Below are positions 34,148 to 42,819 of a DNA stretch of 64,000 nt, one piece after another. The DNA lies in NCBI RefSeq assembly GCF_015477775.1, contig NZ_JADLQO010000007.1, forward strand, positions 1 through 64,000, read 5' to 3'. Both the position numbers and the translations under genes were made by a program. The notes beneath the pieces are model-generated. The model saw only the letters and a program-made list of their open reading frames with translations, was not told where the DNA came from and did not search any database. This DNA comes from Nocardia abscessus (GTDB lineage Bacteria; Actinomycetota; Actinomycetes; Mycobacteriales; Mycobacteriaceae). Within the stretch, counting starts at the first letter, position 1. Every line of letters starts with the position of its first letter.

Positions 34148-34425
34148 GGCAACGAATTCCGTTGTCCGGTCACGAATCTTGATGCGGGCCGTTCCTGATC
34201 GGCAGTGAACCGAATTCGGCGACGAGAGCTAGTAGCTCAACGGCGGTTCGCCGGAGGGAGTTCGGCGACGTGACCCTCTCCGTGCGGGCCAGCGGCGTTC
34301 AGCATCGACGTCGCCTCATGCCTGTGGGCGCGCGGTTCGGTTGGCCACCAGTTGATCTCGCGAACGCGCCCACATGCCGATTTTCGGGCGCGAACACGGT
34401 GATCGACTCCGTGTGCAACGGGTCT

Positions 34426-34605
34426 TCACCACATCAGAAAGATCGCCTCCAGGCCCACGACGTAGCCGATGGCCACCGCGGCCACACCACCGAGCACCAC
34501 CACAAGCCAGGACTTGCCGCGCCACCGAAGTGTCACCACCACGAGGGTGGTGAGCACGAGAATTCCGATGAGCAAAGCTATGGCAGGTGCGTGATTGGAC
34601 TCCAC
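34426..34605 (-). CDS. Small two-helix membrane protein, 59 residues
   Basis: GTG at 34605 to TGA at 34426. Two strongly hydrophobic segments (about residues 8-25, ALLIGILVLTTLVVVTL, and 33-52, WLVVVLGGVAAVAIGYVVGL) flank a positive loop RWRGKS, giving a clear helical-hairpin topology. Codon third positions are GC-rich in this frame. It has no recognised family. It lies upstream of the helical protein/oxygenase pair on the same strand, about 280 bases away. This resembles small chromosomal membrane proteins common beside ESX or regulator loci, but that is only a comparison. Confidence 0.6.
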   Translation of the reverse strand: MESNHAPAIALLIGILVLTTLVVVTLRWRGKSWLVVVLGGVAAVAIGYVVGLEAIFLMW

Positions 34606-35070
34606 GCTGATCGAATCGGATCTTAGGGAGTCGATGTTTCACCGAGCTGGGCTGCCAGGAGATCATGGCCAAACTGGCTATACCCCAGCCGAGGTGTGCG
34701 CTCATGCCGCTGAGCGCGCGGTCGCGAACGTCCGCATCTGCCGAGAAGCGGATGGCGGTAGGCTGCCCGCGACCCCGGATCGTCACGGTGTGCTGTCAGG
34801 AAAGGCGCGCATATCTGCCGCCATCATCGATATGACGGTCGGGGTGGTGAAGCGCATAAGTTTGAACGTCAACGCCGGCTTCGTGGATCGGCTATCCCCT
34901 CCACAGTCGATACACGAAGCCGGCTTCCGGTGACATCTCCGTAATCGGTTCGGATACGAGCGTAGAGCGATAGGATCCGATTGTAAAGCGCTAGATCTCT
35001 AGCCTGTGCGCTCGGATCCTTTACTGCCGGATACCATGCTTGCACGGGGACGGGCCGAATCAGGAGGTTG
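34606..35070. other. Intergenic region with two strong inverted repeats, no credible gene
   Basis: No frame here has convincing codon bias or family resemblance. It contains GCCGGCTTCGTG (34874-34885) and its exact complement at 34913-34924 around a 27-base loop, and the nested palindrome at 34972-35020. Composition is AT-richer than the surroundings near 34930-35000. Confidence 0.5.
34972..35020. repeat. Nested, nearly concentric inverted repeats upstream of an XRE gene
   Basis: Outer arms AGGATCCGA (34972-34980) and TCGGATCCT (35012-35020) enclose inner arms GCTAGA (34990-34995) and TCTAGC (34998-35003); their centres differ by half a base. The block lies 51 bases upstream of the regulator start at 35071. 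It could be an operator for that regulator or an RNA hairpin in its leader. Confidence 0.55.
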
Positions 35071-35589
35071 GTGGCACAGGTCGTGTCTGACGACGGAGAT
35101 GACTTCAGCGGTGAGCCGACGGAAGACGCCGGTCCCATCGCGCGACACCTCAATCGGGTGATCGCCGCTGCCCAGCACCGGGATGCACGGGCCTACTCCA
35201 ATAAAGACATCGCCGAGCGCTCGACCGCGCTCGGCTATCCCCTCAGTCCGGCCCAGGTCTCGCATATCCGGCTCGGACGTGTCCGCAATCCCAGTTTCCG
35301 CACCATCGAGGGGATTTCCGTCGCACTGGGCGTGGACGTGCGCGAATTCCTGGACGGCGCCGCCGCGCACCAGGCCGGTGTCGAATCGCGGCTGGCCACG
35401 GAACTGTCCGAGGCGGGCGTGGAGGCCATCGGCTTCCGCCTGTCCGAACTCAGCACACTGAACGAACTCGGCAGGTCGACCTTCGGCACCATAGTCGGCA
35501 ACATCCTGCGCGATCTCCAGCAGCACGAACTCTATCGCCGACCAGCCGTTACGGGAGATGACGAGGAGACCTCCGATGCCTCGGAGTGA
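35071..35589 (+). CDS. XRE-family regulator (EspR/SinR-like HTH)
   Basis: A protein of about 172 residues. The HTH region YSNKDIAERSTALGYPLSPA, then QVSHIRLGRVRNPSFRTIEG, resembles the N-terminal domain of EspR-type regulators. A C-terminal helical tail probably dimerises. AGGAGG at 35062-35067 lies directly before TTG 35068 and GTG 35071; GTG 35083 is a third option. It is convergent with the FAD monooxygenase operon, and nested palindromes upstream suggest autoregulation. Confidence 0.78.
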   Translation: MAQVVSDDGDDFSGEPTEDAGPIARHLNRVIAAAQHRDARAYSNKDIAERSTALGYPLSPAQVSHIRLGRVRNPSFRTIEGISVALGVDVREFLDGAAAHQAGVESRLATELSEAGVEAIGFRLSELSTLNELGRSTFGTIVGNILRDLQQHELYRRPAVTGDDEETSDASE

Positions 35590-35605
35590 GCCCCTCCGAC
35601 TCGAA

Positions 35606-36589
35606 TCAGAGTTGCAGATCCGTCGCTGAAACTCGCGGAGCAGGGCCCGGGCGATAGGTCGCTTGCGCTATCGGGCGACGAGCTTCCGTGTAGGACGCCA
35701 ACGCCGCGGCAATGGAGTTCGCGCTGCGCAGCGTCTTCGCCAAGACGATCGCGTCCTCGATGGCGGACGTCGCGCCCCGTCCCGCCGCCGGTGACACGGC
35801 ATGCGCCGCATCGCCGATCAGGACGGTGTCCGCATTGTGCCAGTTCCCCTCGGGTTCCAGTTCGTACAGCGCGATCGGTGCGCTGACCTCCGAAAGCTCC
35901 AGCACCTCGGCCACCGGGGTGGCAAGCAGCGCCTCGAGGAACACGTCAGGGTCGACCGCCGCGGGCGCGACGTGTCGCCTGCTGAACCAGAACGATCCGT
36001 CGCGGGTGTCCCCCACGTATCCCGCTACCCCCTCCGGGTGCGACCAGAAGTGCAGCACGTTCGTCGGTAGCCCACGCACCGGAACCGGGCAGTGCCCGTA
36101 CCTGATGGCTTGTCCCGTATACGTGGGCTCGCGGGGATCGCCGAGCATGCGCCGAGTGGCCGAACGAGCACCGTCCGCGCCGACCAGCAGATCACCCGTG
36201 CGTTTGCCGGGATCGGCCCGAGTTCCGTAGTCGCACGGAATATTCCTTTGTTCCAGGCCTTCTCGCAACAGTGCCAGCAGATCCTTGCGCCACACGTGGG
36301 TACTGGACCAGCGATGACCGGGCTCGGTCCGGGCGAAGGATCCGGTCCGCCCGGTGAGCGTGTCGACCGTGCTGACGCCGACTACCGGAAATCCGGCCGC
36401 CCTGACCTTCTCGCCCAACCCGATCTGATCGAGCGCGGTCGACGCCGCGGGGCCGAGGGTGACCCACCCGCCCACTTCGGCAGTGCGCGCCGAGGTCTCG
36501 TAGACCTGAACGCGGGCACCGACTTTCGCCATCGCCAGAGCGGCACATGCCCCTCCGATACCGCAACCGATGACCTCCGCTCGAAACAT
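35606..36589 (-). CDS. FAD-dependent monooxygenase (PHBH fold)
   Basis: A 327-residue class A flavoprotein. The FAD dinucleotide fold GCGIGGACAALAMAKVGARV ends with Glu in QVYE, DG motif GADGARSATRRML, and second FAD motif VLIGDAAHAVSPAAGRGATS. These enzymes hydroxylate aromatic or polyketide substrates using NAD(P)H and O2. ATG at 36589. It follows the MAB_1171c-like gene by 4 bases and closes the ImmA-membrane protein-monooxygenase operon. Confidence 0.88.
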   Translation of the reverse strand: MFRAEVIGCGIGGACAALAMAKVGARVQVYETSARTAEVGGWVTLGPAASTALDQIGLGEKVRAAGFPVVGVSTVDTLTGRTGSFARTEPGHRWSSTHVWRKDLLALLREGLEQRNIPCDYGTRADPGKRTGDLLVGADGARSATRRMLGDPREPTYTGQAIRYGHCPVPVRGLPTNVLHFWSHPEGVAGYVGDTRDGSFWFSRRHVAPAAVDPDVFLEALLATPVAEVLELSEVSAPIALYELEPEGNWHNADTVLIGDAAHAVSPAAGRGATSAIEDAIVLAKTLRSANSIAAALASYTEARRPIAQATYRPGPAPRVSATDLQL

Positions 36590-36593
36590 CTGG

Positions 36594-37730
36594 TCACACC
36601 TTCGCCGTGGGCCGGGCCCATTGACGACGCACCCGAACCATGTTCTCCCCCAGGTCGGCCGCCAAGGCCACGAGCAGTTTTCGGTCCGCATCGAACGTAT
36701 CAGCCTTGTCCACGGCCGCGCGGTGCGGCTCGCCGTACAGCACCGGCCGCTCGCGATTGGCCGCGGCGACGCGCTGGAGTTCGCGCGCGTACCCGGAGAC
36801 CGTAGCGGTCGACGTGGGGTCGATCTGGGGGCTGAGCAGCATCAGCGCATCACGAATGTCGACCATCATCGCCTGACGCCGCTCCATGATGGCCGCCAGC
36901 GGCTCCCGGACACGAAACCCGGGCATCCGCCGTTCGGGAAGGAACCGGGTGATCACGCCGACCGCGAAACGCCACAGCCGCCACAGCAACAGAACGTCAC
37001 GCAAGGCCCCGAGACCGAGGACCACAGCTCGGACGCGCATCACCAAGCCATACCAGGACACACCCAAGAGGAAGACGAGCTGCCCGAGATAGACCTCCCA
37101 CCGCCCCAGCACGACGAGCGCTCGCGGTGGCCGCGCCGACGCCGCGTAGTACCCGAGCTGGACCGTGAAGGTCACGGTGGCGGCGAGCATCAACACCGCG
37201 CCTATCGCCGCGAGCATGATTCCGTGCGCCGGCGTCCCCGACAGCAATCGCATATATGCGAAGCAGTAGAAAACGATCAGCATCCCCGTCGGCAACGTGA
37301 TCAGCTTCTCCCCGAGATTGAACCCGACCACGGCCGGGTCGGCGAATCCATAGGGCTTCGCGTCGGGGCCCGCGACGACAGCGCAGACGGCCAGGACGAC
37401 GAACGACGCGACCAGCGGAATACCGAGGGCGAACAGGATTTTCCTCGTCTGCGCGGTGCGCCGTGAGGCCAGCACGAAGAACGCTACGACGCACACCTTG
37501 GACCCGATCAGCAGAACGGTGCCGACGAATTCGTATCCCATCGCGGTCAGCAACCACGGGTCGGACCGGTCCTGCACGTACTCGCCGAAGGCATATCCCG
37601 ATGCGAGGAAGAAGAAAGCCCCCACCACCGCGAGCAGAGCGACGTCCTTGTTCCTGCGGTACTGACTCGCCTTCCAGAGCATGGCCGCGGCGAATGCCGC
37701 GATGAGCCAGCCGTGCGGAATGTAGATCAC
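36594..37730 (-). CDS. MAB_1171c-like seven-helix membrane protein
   Basis: A 378-residue protein with about seven hydrophobic helices in the first 250 residues (for example LIAAFAAAMLW, VALLAVVGAFFFLASGYAFG, VVAFFVLAS, ASFVVLAVCAVVAG, GIMLAAIGAVLMLAATVTFT). A cytoplasmic C-terminal domain of about 120 residues follows, containing REPLAAIMERRQAMMVDIRD. This fits the MAB_1171c putative transporter family. The GTG start overlaps the stop of the HEFGH protein gene by 4 bases. Such pairs with ImmA/IrrE proteins and XRE regulators are recurrent in actinomycetes; function unknown. Confidence 0.78.
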   Translation of the reverse strand: MIYIPHGWLIAAFAAAMLWKASQYRRNKDVALLAVVGAFFFLASGYAFGEYVQDRSDPWLLTAMGYEFVGTVLLIGSKVCVVAFFVLASRRTAQTRKILFALGIPLVASFVVLAVCAVVAGPDAKPYGFADPAVVGFNLGEKLITLPTGMLIVFYCFAYMRLLSGTPAHGIMLAAIGAVLMLAATVTFTVQLGYYAASARPPRALVVLGRWEVYLGQLVFLLGVSWYGLVMRVRAVVLGLGALRDVLLLWRLWRFAVGVITRFLPERRMPGFRVREPLAAIMERRQAMMVDIRDALMLLSPQIDPTSTATVSGYARELQRVAAANRERPVLYGEPHRAAVDKADTFDADRKLLVALAADLGENMVRVRRQWARPTAKV

Positions 37731-38305
37731 AGCCAGCCCATTCTCTCCTGCAGCGGCAGCGACCAATCCTCGGCCCGCTGTAGGGGACGGAGCGCACGTT
37801 GCCGATCGAGCACCTTGCCCACCTGATACGCCCACCGCGCGAGCAGGTTCGCCGTGTACTCCGCCTCCCATTCCATCTTCGGCGACATCGCCGAATGGCG
37901 ATGCACGCTTTCGGCCTCGTAGTGTCCGGCGATGATATGGCCGAACTCGTGCCCGATCCCGTGGTCCTGATGCCACGCGGGCGTCGCCTTCTGATACGCG
38001 ATGACATAGGTGTCCGGCGGCGACGAGAGCTTCAGCGTGATCGCGAAGAAGCAATCGACCGGCAGCAATCTCTCCTGCAGAAGCACCGTAGCGCCGGTGA
38101 ATTCGCAATAGCGCTCGATCAGCTGGCGCATGGTCAGCAATTCGCGCACCTGCATGCGTTGCAGCAGTAGCCGGGTGCGATGTTCGACCGCACGCACCGT
38201 CGCAGGGTTCGGGACGAAGCCGGTTCCTCCGTCTCGCGCGCTTCCGGCGTACTCCGCCGTGTCGTCCATTGCGCGTCTCGCGCGCCCGCGCCATACGGAA
38301 CCCAT
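37727..38305 (-). CDS. ImmA/IrrE-type metallopeptidase-like protein
   Basis: A 192-residue protein with the zinc motif HEFGH (His119, Glu120, His123) inside HQDHGIGHEFGHIIAGHYE. The third ligand is probably Glu in MEWEAEYTANLLARWAY. ImmA/IrrE proteins cleave cognate XRE repressors, as in ICEBs1 and Deinococcus DdrO. GGAGTG precedes the ATG at 38305. It is coupled to the membrane protein gene. An XRE regulator is encoded 2.2 kb away, facing this operon, and is a possible substrate. Confidence 0.82.
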   Translation of the reverse strand: MGSVWRGRARRAMDDTAEYAGSARDGGTGFVPNPATVRAVEHRTRLLLQRMQVRELLTMRQLIERYCEFTGATVLLQERLLPVDCFFAITLKLSSPPDTYVIAYQKATPAWHQDHGIGHEFGHIIAGHYEAESVHRHSAMSPKMEWEAEYTANLLARWAYQVGKVLDRQRALRPLQRAEDWSLPLQERMGWL

Positions 38306-38552
38306 CAGACGTCACACTCCGCAACCCGCCCCACCGCCCGACCCTCGGCAACCGGTCTGTCGAACAGCACGAAAACGATGCCGAGCGCCGCGCCTGACCG
38401 ATCATCGTGGTCAGAGAACCCCCGTGCCCGGCCGGTTCGGCGTTCAAAGTACCATCACCGCCGCCGAACAGCATCGATTCGAATCACACTGGGAAGGCAT
38501 GGCGTTCGCGTCGGCTTGCTCGGTTCGCCGAGCAGTGGCGCGAGGCGGCGGA

Positions 38553-39488
38553 TCAGCGTTCGGCCGGGGCGTTCGCGGCGCGGAGAGCGGACAGGCCATC
38601 CCGATACGTCGGGTAGGCCGGGGACCAGCCGAGTTCGCGCTCGGCCTTGCCGGCGTCCAGCCGGATACGGCTGCCCACCAGCAGGGCGTGCAGATAGGGC
38701 GTCGCCCGCAGCAGCCACCCAGGGATACGGCGCGGGGGCGGGGCATCGGCCACGGCCGCGAGAGTATCGAGGTAGTCGCCCATTTCGACCGGCTCCCGGT
38801 CGGCGATGTTGTATGCCTCACCGGGACGGCCGCGCGTCAAGGCCGCGAGCGTCGCGGAGGCGGCGTCGGCGATGTGGATCGGGTGCAGTGTTCCGGGTTT
38901 GCGCGGTACCGGCAGCCTGCGGCGGCGCAGGCTGTCCATCATCCCGCAGGTCGCCGGTTCCGGCCCGTAGAACAGGCCGTAGCGCAGTGCGACGCCGCCG
39001 TATCCGAGCACCTGTTCCTCGTTGGATCGCAGCGAGCGCATATGGGTCTCGAAGGGGCCGTGACCGGAGGGCGCGAAAGGATGGTCCTCGCTCAGCGGAG
39101 CGGGGCCGTGGTCACACCAGCCGTAACCGAGGAAGAACGACTGTGTCACGAATTGCCGAGCACCGACGGTCTCCGCCGCTCGCAGCAGATTGCGGGTGCC
39201 CTTGTCGCGCAGCTCATCGGTGGCATACAGGTCCCGATGCCGAGTCGGCGTCCGGGTGAGCGCGGTGGCCTGGTGGACCACCGCGTCCGCACGCAGACCC
39301 GCGACGGCGGTGCGTAGCGCACCGGCGTCCAGGATGTCCGCGACCACCGGACGGACACCGGACTCGGCGAGGCGCCCGGCGCCGGCGGGGGTTCGGGTGA
39401 GGCCGAGCACGGTATGGCCGGCCGAGCGCAGCTGAGGGATCAGAGCGGAGCTGAGCGTGCCGGTCGCGCCGGCGAGCAGGATTTTCAC
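38553..39488 (-). CDS. NAD-dependent epimerase/dehydratase (extended SDR)
   Basis: A 311-residue atypical/extended SDR. It has an N-terminal GATGTLSSALIPQL cofactor motif, DILDAGALRTAV, VVHQATALT, then RYGLFYGPEP and ADAASATLAAL. GTG at 39488 is preceded by GAGGTG and follows the membrane protein gene by 4 bases, so they form one operon. Similar proteins reduce or epimerise sugar nucleotides or act on terpenoids; substrate not predictable. A paralogue is encoded at 59271. Confidence 0.85.
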   Translation of the reverse strand: MKILLAGATGTLSSALIPQLRSAGHTVLGLTRTPAGAGRLAESGVRPVVADILDAGALRTAVAGLRADAVVHQATALTRTPTRHRDLYATDELRDKGTRNLLRAAETVGARQFVTQSFFLGYGWCDHGPAPLSEDHPFAPSGHGPFETHMRSLRSNEEQVLGYGGVALRYGLFYGPEPATCGMMDSLRRRRLPVPRKPGTLHPIHIADAASATLAALTRGRPGEAYNIADREPVEMGDYLDTLAAVADAPPPRRIPGWLLRATPYLHALLVGSRIRLDAGKAERELGWSPAYPTYRDGLSALRAANAPAER

Positions 39489-39492
39489 GGTT

Positions 39493-39882
39493 TCACCTCG
39501 AGATCGTGGCGGCTGTCTTGCGTGTACGCAGTTCACGCAGGCGGATGACGAGGCCGACGGTGGCGATCGCCGAGAACAGCAGCAGCAGCCAAGTATCGGA
39601 GGCATGCCCGCCGCCCTCGTCGACGGCGTGGTTCGCCGCGTGCAGGGTGTTGGTGACAACGAACCCGCCCAACACCACGGACACGACATCGCGCCACGCC
39701 AAGGCGGCGATCATCATCAGCCCGATCCCGATCTGGAAGACGCCGGCGTCGTGCAGGAAATGTTCGTGCTCGGGCCAGTTGGCCCATTCGGCGAAACCGG
39801 CCGGGTCGATGCGGCACCAGATTCCGATACCCAGCATCGATGCCGCTGCCACCACCGTGACGACAGTGACCGAGCGATTCAT
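39493..39882 (-). CDS. Small four-helix membrane protein (DoxX/DUF4345-like)
   Basis: A 129-residue integral membrane protein with four hydrophobic segments: VTVVTVVAAASMLGIGIWC, FQIGIGLMMIAALAW, VVSVVLGGFVVTNTLHAANH, and TWLLLLFSAIATVGLVIRL. ATG at 39882 follows a strong AAGGAGG. It is coupled to the epimerase gene. Function unknown. Confidence 0.82.
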   Translation of the reverse strand: MNRSVTVVTVVAAASMLGIGIWCRIDPAGFAEWANWPEHEHFLHDAGVFQIGIGLMMIAALAWRDVVSVVLGGFVVTNTLHAANHAVDEGGGHASDTWLLLLFSAIATVGLVIRLRELRTRKTAATISR

Positions 39883-40113
39883 GGTTGCCTCCTTCTCATG
39901 CCGCGAACGCCGCACTGAACTGGAGACGAGGCAGGCCGCAGGGATGTGATGGGTGGTCGCGTGTGATCTGAGCGACAGGTCACCGCGCGGAAGAACTCGC
40001 GGACGTCGCCGACCGATCGGAAGACGGTGGCGGTGGGCGTCGGCCCGAGGGCTGAGCAGCATCATGGCCGGCAGTCATGCTCGGAGTCTGGCCTGATCAG
40101 CCACGACGCATCC

Positions 40114-41055
40114 TCATTCGGCCGAGCGGACGGACCCGCCGGGGTTGTCGACGAACGGCCCGCAGAGCGCGTCGCGGATCGTCTCGCGTACCCAGCGCTG
40201 TGCCGGGTCGGCATCGAGCCGAGCGTGCCAGAGCAGTCGCACTTCGACTTCCGGTAGGTCCGCGGAGATGGGAAACCAGCGAATGCCGAGGGTCCGGCCG
40301 TACTGTTCGGCGAGGCGCTGCGGCACGAGTCCGACATACCGGCTGGAGGAGACCAGCAGCGCCGCGACGGCGAAGGTCGGAACGACGGCGGCGACGTGGC
40401 GTTGCAGGCCCACCGCGTCGAGGGCATCGTCGAGTGGTCCGCGCGCGCGTCCACGGCGGGAGGCCGAGATGTGGGGATGCCCGCACAGCTGCCGCAAGGT
40501 CGGGCGGCGGTGCCTGCCCAGCGCGCTGTCGGCGCGGACGATGCCGACCATCCGTTCGCGATACAGCGCGGCCGTCCGGATATCGGGAGCCGCGACGTCG
40601 CCGACGCCGATGTCGAGATCGACCGAGCCGTCGCGGAGGGCCTCGGCGCTTTCGCTGCCCTCTGTCACGAAGCGCAGGACCACGCCGGGTGCGACGGCAG
40701 CCGTGGCTTCCACCGCCGCCGTCGCCAGCGTCGCCGCCACGCCGTCGTTGATGCGAATCGTGAAGGTGCGCTCGAGTTCGGCGATCGCGAGCTCGCGGTC
40801 GGCGCTGATCAGTGCCGACGCTTCATCGAGCAGTGACCGCACGCGCGGCGCGGTGCGCAGCGCGAACGGCGTCGGAGCCATTCCCCGACCGGCACGCACC
40901 AGGATCGGGTCGTTCATCGCTCGACGCAACCGGCCCAGCGCGCGGCTGGTCGCGGGGATCGACAGATGCAGGCGCTCGGATGCCGCCGTGACACTCCCTT
41001 CCTGGAGCAGCGCGTCGAACACGCGCAGCAGATTCAGGTCGAGCTGCTCGGGCAT
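40114..41055 (-). CDS. LysR-family transcriptional regulator
   Basis: A 313-residue LTTR. HTH LDLNLLRVFDALLQEGSVTA, ASERLHLSIPATSRALGRLR, then the PBP-like effector domain. It is divergent from the MFS transporter gene (about 75 bases between starts) and probably regulates it. The C-terminus (DNPGGSVRSAE) is clean. Confidence 0.9.
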   Translation of the reverse strand: MPEQLDLNLLRVFDALLQEGSVTAASERLHLSIPATSRALGRLRRAMNDPILVRAGRGMAPTPFALRTAPRVRSLLDEASALISADRELAIAELERTFTIRINDGVAATLATAAVEATAAVAPGVVLRFVTEGSESAEALRDGSVDLDIGVGDVAAPDIRTAALYRERMVGIVRADSALGRHRRPTLRQLCGHPHISASRRGRARGPLDDALDAVGLQRHVAAVVPTFAVAALLVSSSRYVGLVPQRLAEQYGRTLGIRWFPISADLPEVEVRLLWHARLDADPAQRWVRETIRDALCGPFVDNPGGSVRSAE

Positions 41056-41130
41056 AGTTGCATCGTACGCAAGTTATGATTGCCGAAGTTGCGTGGCACG
41101 GAGGAGAACGAGGTAAATACCGTCGGGGCC

Positions 41131-42675
41131 ATGCCATTCACTGTCCTGACTCGTGATCGTGCTCCGTCGTCACGCGATCTCTCACCCCGTCGCGCCACAC
41201 AGGGCGGCCTGCTCGCACTCATGTGTGCCTGCGTCGTGCTCGTCGTGGGGATGGTGGCCGCGATCAACCTCGCCGTCCCGATGCTCGCCGCGAGCGCACT
41301 GCACCCGTCCGCGTCGGCGCTGGTCTGGATCGTCGACACCTATGTGATCGTCTTCGCCTGCCTGGTCATCCCAGGCGGAGCCGCCGGCGATCGCCTCGGG
41401 CGCAAGGGAGTTCTGCTGGTCGGCCTGACGCTTTTCGCGGTGGGCGCGCTGATCTCGGCGAGCGCGCCGAACGTCGCCCTGCTCCTGGCGGGCCGTGCGA
41501 TCACCGGTGTCGGCGCTGCCGCCGTGCTGCCCAATACGCTTTCCGTCCTGCTGCACGCCGTCCCCGCCGAACGCAAAGGTGCGACGATCGCCACCTGGGC
41601 GTCGATGACGGGCATCGGCGGAGTCATCGGCAACGTCGGCGGTGGGGCGATCCTGGCGGGCGGATCGTGGCGTTGGCTGTTCGCCGCCGCCGTGCCGATC
41701 GCGCTGGTTCTCGCCGCGCTCGTGGTAGGTGTCGCCCCGGTGTCGCCGCGCCATGACCGCCGCCTGGATCCACTCGGCGCGGCGCTGCTCGTCGGTGCGT
41801 CGGTCGCGCTGCTGCTGGGCATCGTCCAGGGGCCGGAAACGGGCTGGAGCAGCGCGGTCGTCATCGCCGGATTCGTCTGCGCCGCTGTGCTGTTCATCAT
41901 CTGGACGGTCGTCGAACTGAAAATCGAGCATCCCCTGCTCGATCCCCGGTTGTTCCGGCTGCCTGGCCTGCGCAGCGCCTGTCTGGGCATGACGACAGTC
42001 TTCTTCGGCATGTTCGCGCTGTTCTATGTCAACGCGTCGTTCCTGCAGTACGGCAGGGGATTCGGCGTGCTGGCGACCGGGCTCGGCATCGTCCCGGTGA
42101 CCGTCCCGATCATTCTCGGCGCTCGGCACGTCGGACGCCTGTCACAGCGCATCGGCCTCGACGCGACCGTCGGACTGGCATTCGGGTTCGTCGGCTGCGG
42201 GCTGCTCGGACTGTCCACGAGCGGCACGCAGACGCCCTACCTCGCATACGCCGCATGGCTTACCGTGACCGGAATCGGTGTGACGCTGGCGCTACCGACG
42301 CTGTCCGGAGCCATCGCCGGTTCGCTGCCGCCCGATCAGGCCGGGGTCGGAGCCGGATTGCAGGCCACTACCCGCGAATTCGGCAGCGCCTTGGGTGTCG
42401 CCGTCATCGGCACGGTGCTCACCGCGCGGTTCGTCGCCGCGCTACCGCCGGACATCCGCGCGGGACACGACCCGCACACGGTGGCCCAAGCCCTTGCCGC
42501 CACCGCACCTGACCGCGCCCACGATGTCGTCACCGCGTTCGTCTCGGGCACAGAGGCCGGGCTGCGGGTGATCGGCGTGACCGTGCTCGTGCTCGGTGGA
42601 CTCGTCGTACTGCAGTCGCTGCTGTCCCGGCGTGCGAAGGCGTCCTCACCTGATACAGCCGATCACACGGGCTGA
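41131..42675 (+). CDS. MFS drug efflux transporter (DHA2, 14 helices)
   Basis: A 514-residue QacA/EmrB-type exporter. Helix 1 begins LLALMCACVVLVVGMVAAIN. WIVDTYVIVFACLVIPGG, GDRLGRKGVLLVG (motif A) and GRAITGVGAAAVLPNTLSVL (motif C region) follow. About 14 hydrophobic helices are counted. Probably a proton-coupled exporter of hydrophobic drugs or metabolites. I chose ATG at 41131; TTG at 41080 would add 17 polar residues. Controlled by the divergent LysR gene. Confidence 0.9.
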   Translation: MPFTVLTRDRAPSSRDLSPRRATQGGLLALMCACVVLVVGMVAAINLAVPMLAASALHPSASALVWIVDTYVIVFACLVIPGGAAGDRLGRKGVLLVGLTLFAVGALISASAPNVALLLAGRAITGVGAAAVLPNTLSVLLHAVPAERKGATIATWASMTGIGGVIGNVGGGAILAGGSWRWLFAAAVPIALVLAALVVGVAPVSPRHDRRLDPLGAALLVGASVALLLGIVQGPETGWSSAVVIAGFVCAAVLFIIWTVVELKIEHPLLDPRLFRLPGLRSACLGMTTVFFGMFALFYVNASFLQYGRGFGVLATGLGIVPVTVPIILGARHVGRLSQRIGLDATVGLAFGFVGCGLLGLSTSGTQTPYLAYAAWLTVTGIGVTLALPTLSGAIAGSLPPDQAGVGAGLQATTREFGSALGVAVIGTVLTARFVAALPPDIRAGHDPHTVAQALAATAPDRAHDVVTAFVSGTEAGLRVIGVTVLVLGGLVVLQSLLSRRAKASSPDTADHTG

Positions 42676-42819
42676 CGCGCCGGGTGCGACCAGCCACGGT
42701 TTCCGGCGCGGATGCGAGACCGTGGCTGCTGATAGCACTGGTGCGCGAATTACCGATGCCGTTGCCCGCCAACGGTAATTCGAGTGCGGTCCGGAGTGCT
42801 CGTCACCAGACTTACCAGG

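Noticed and set aside
34316..34933. Overlapping frames on both strands between the helical protein and XRE genes
   Set aside because: They show no codon bias or known motif. Only the 59-residue membrane frame inside them looks real.
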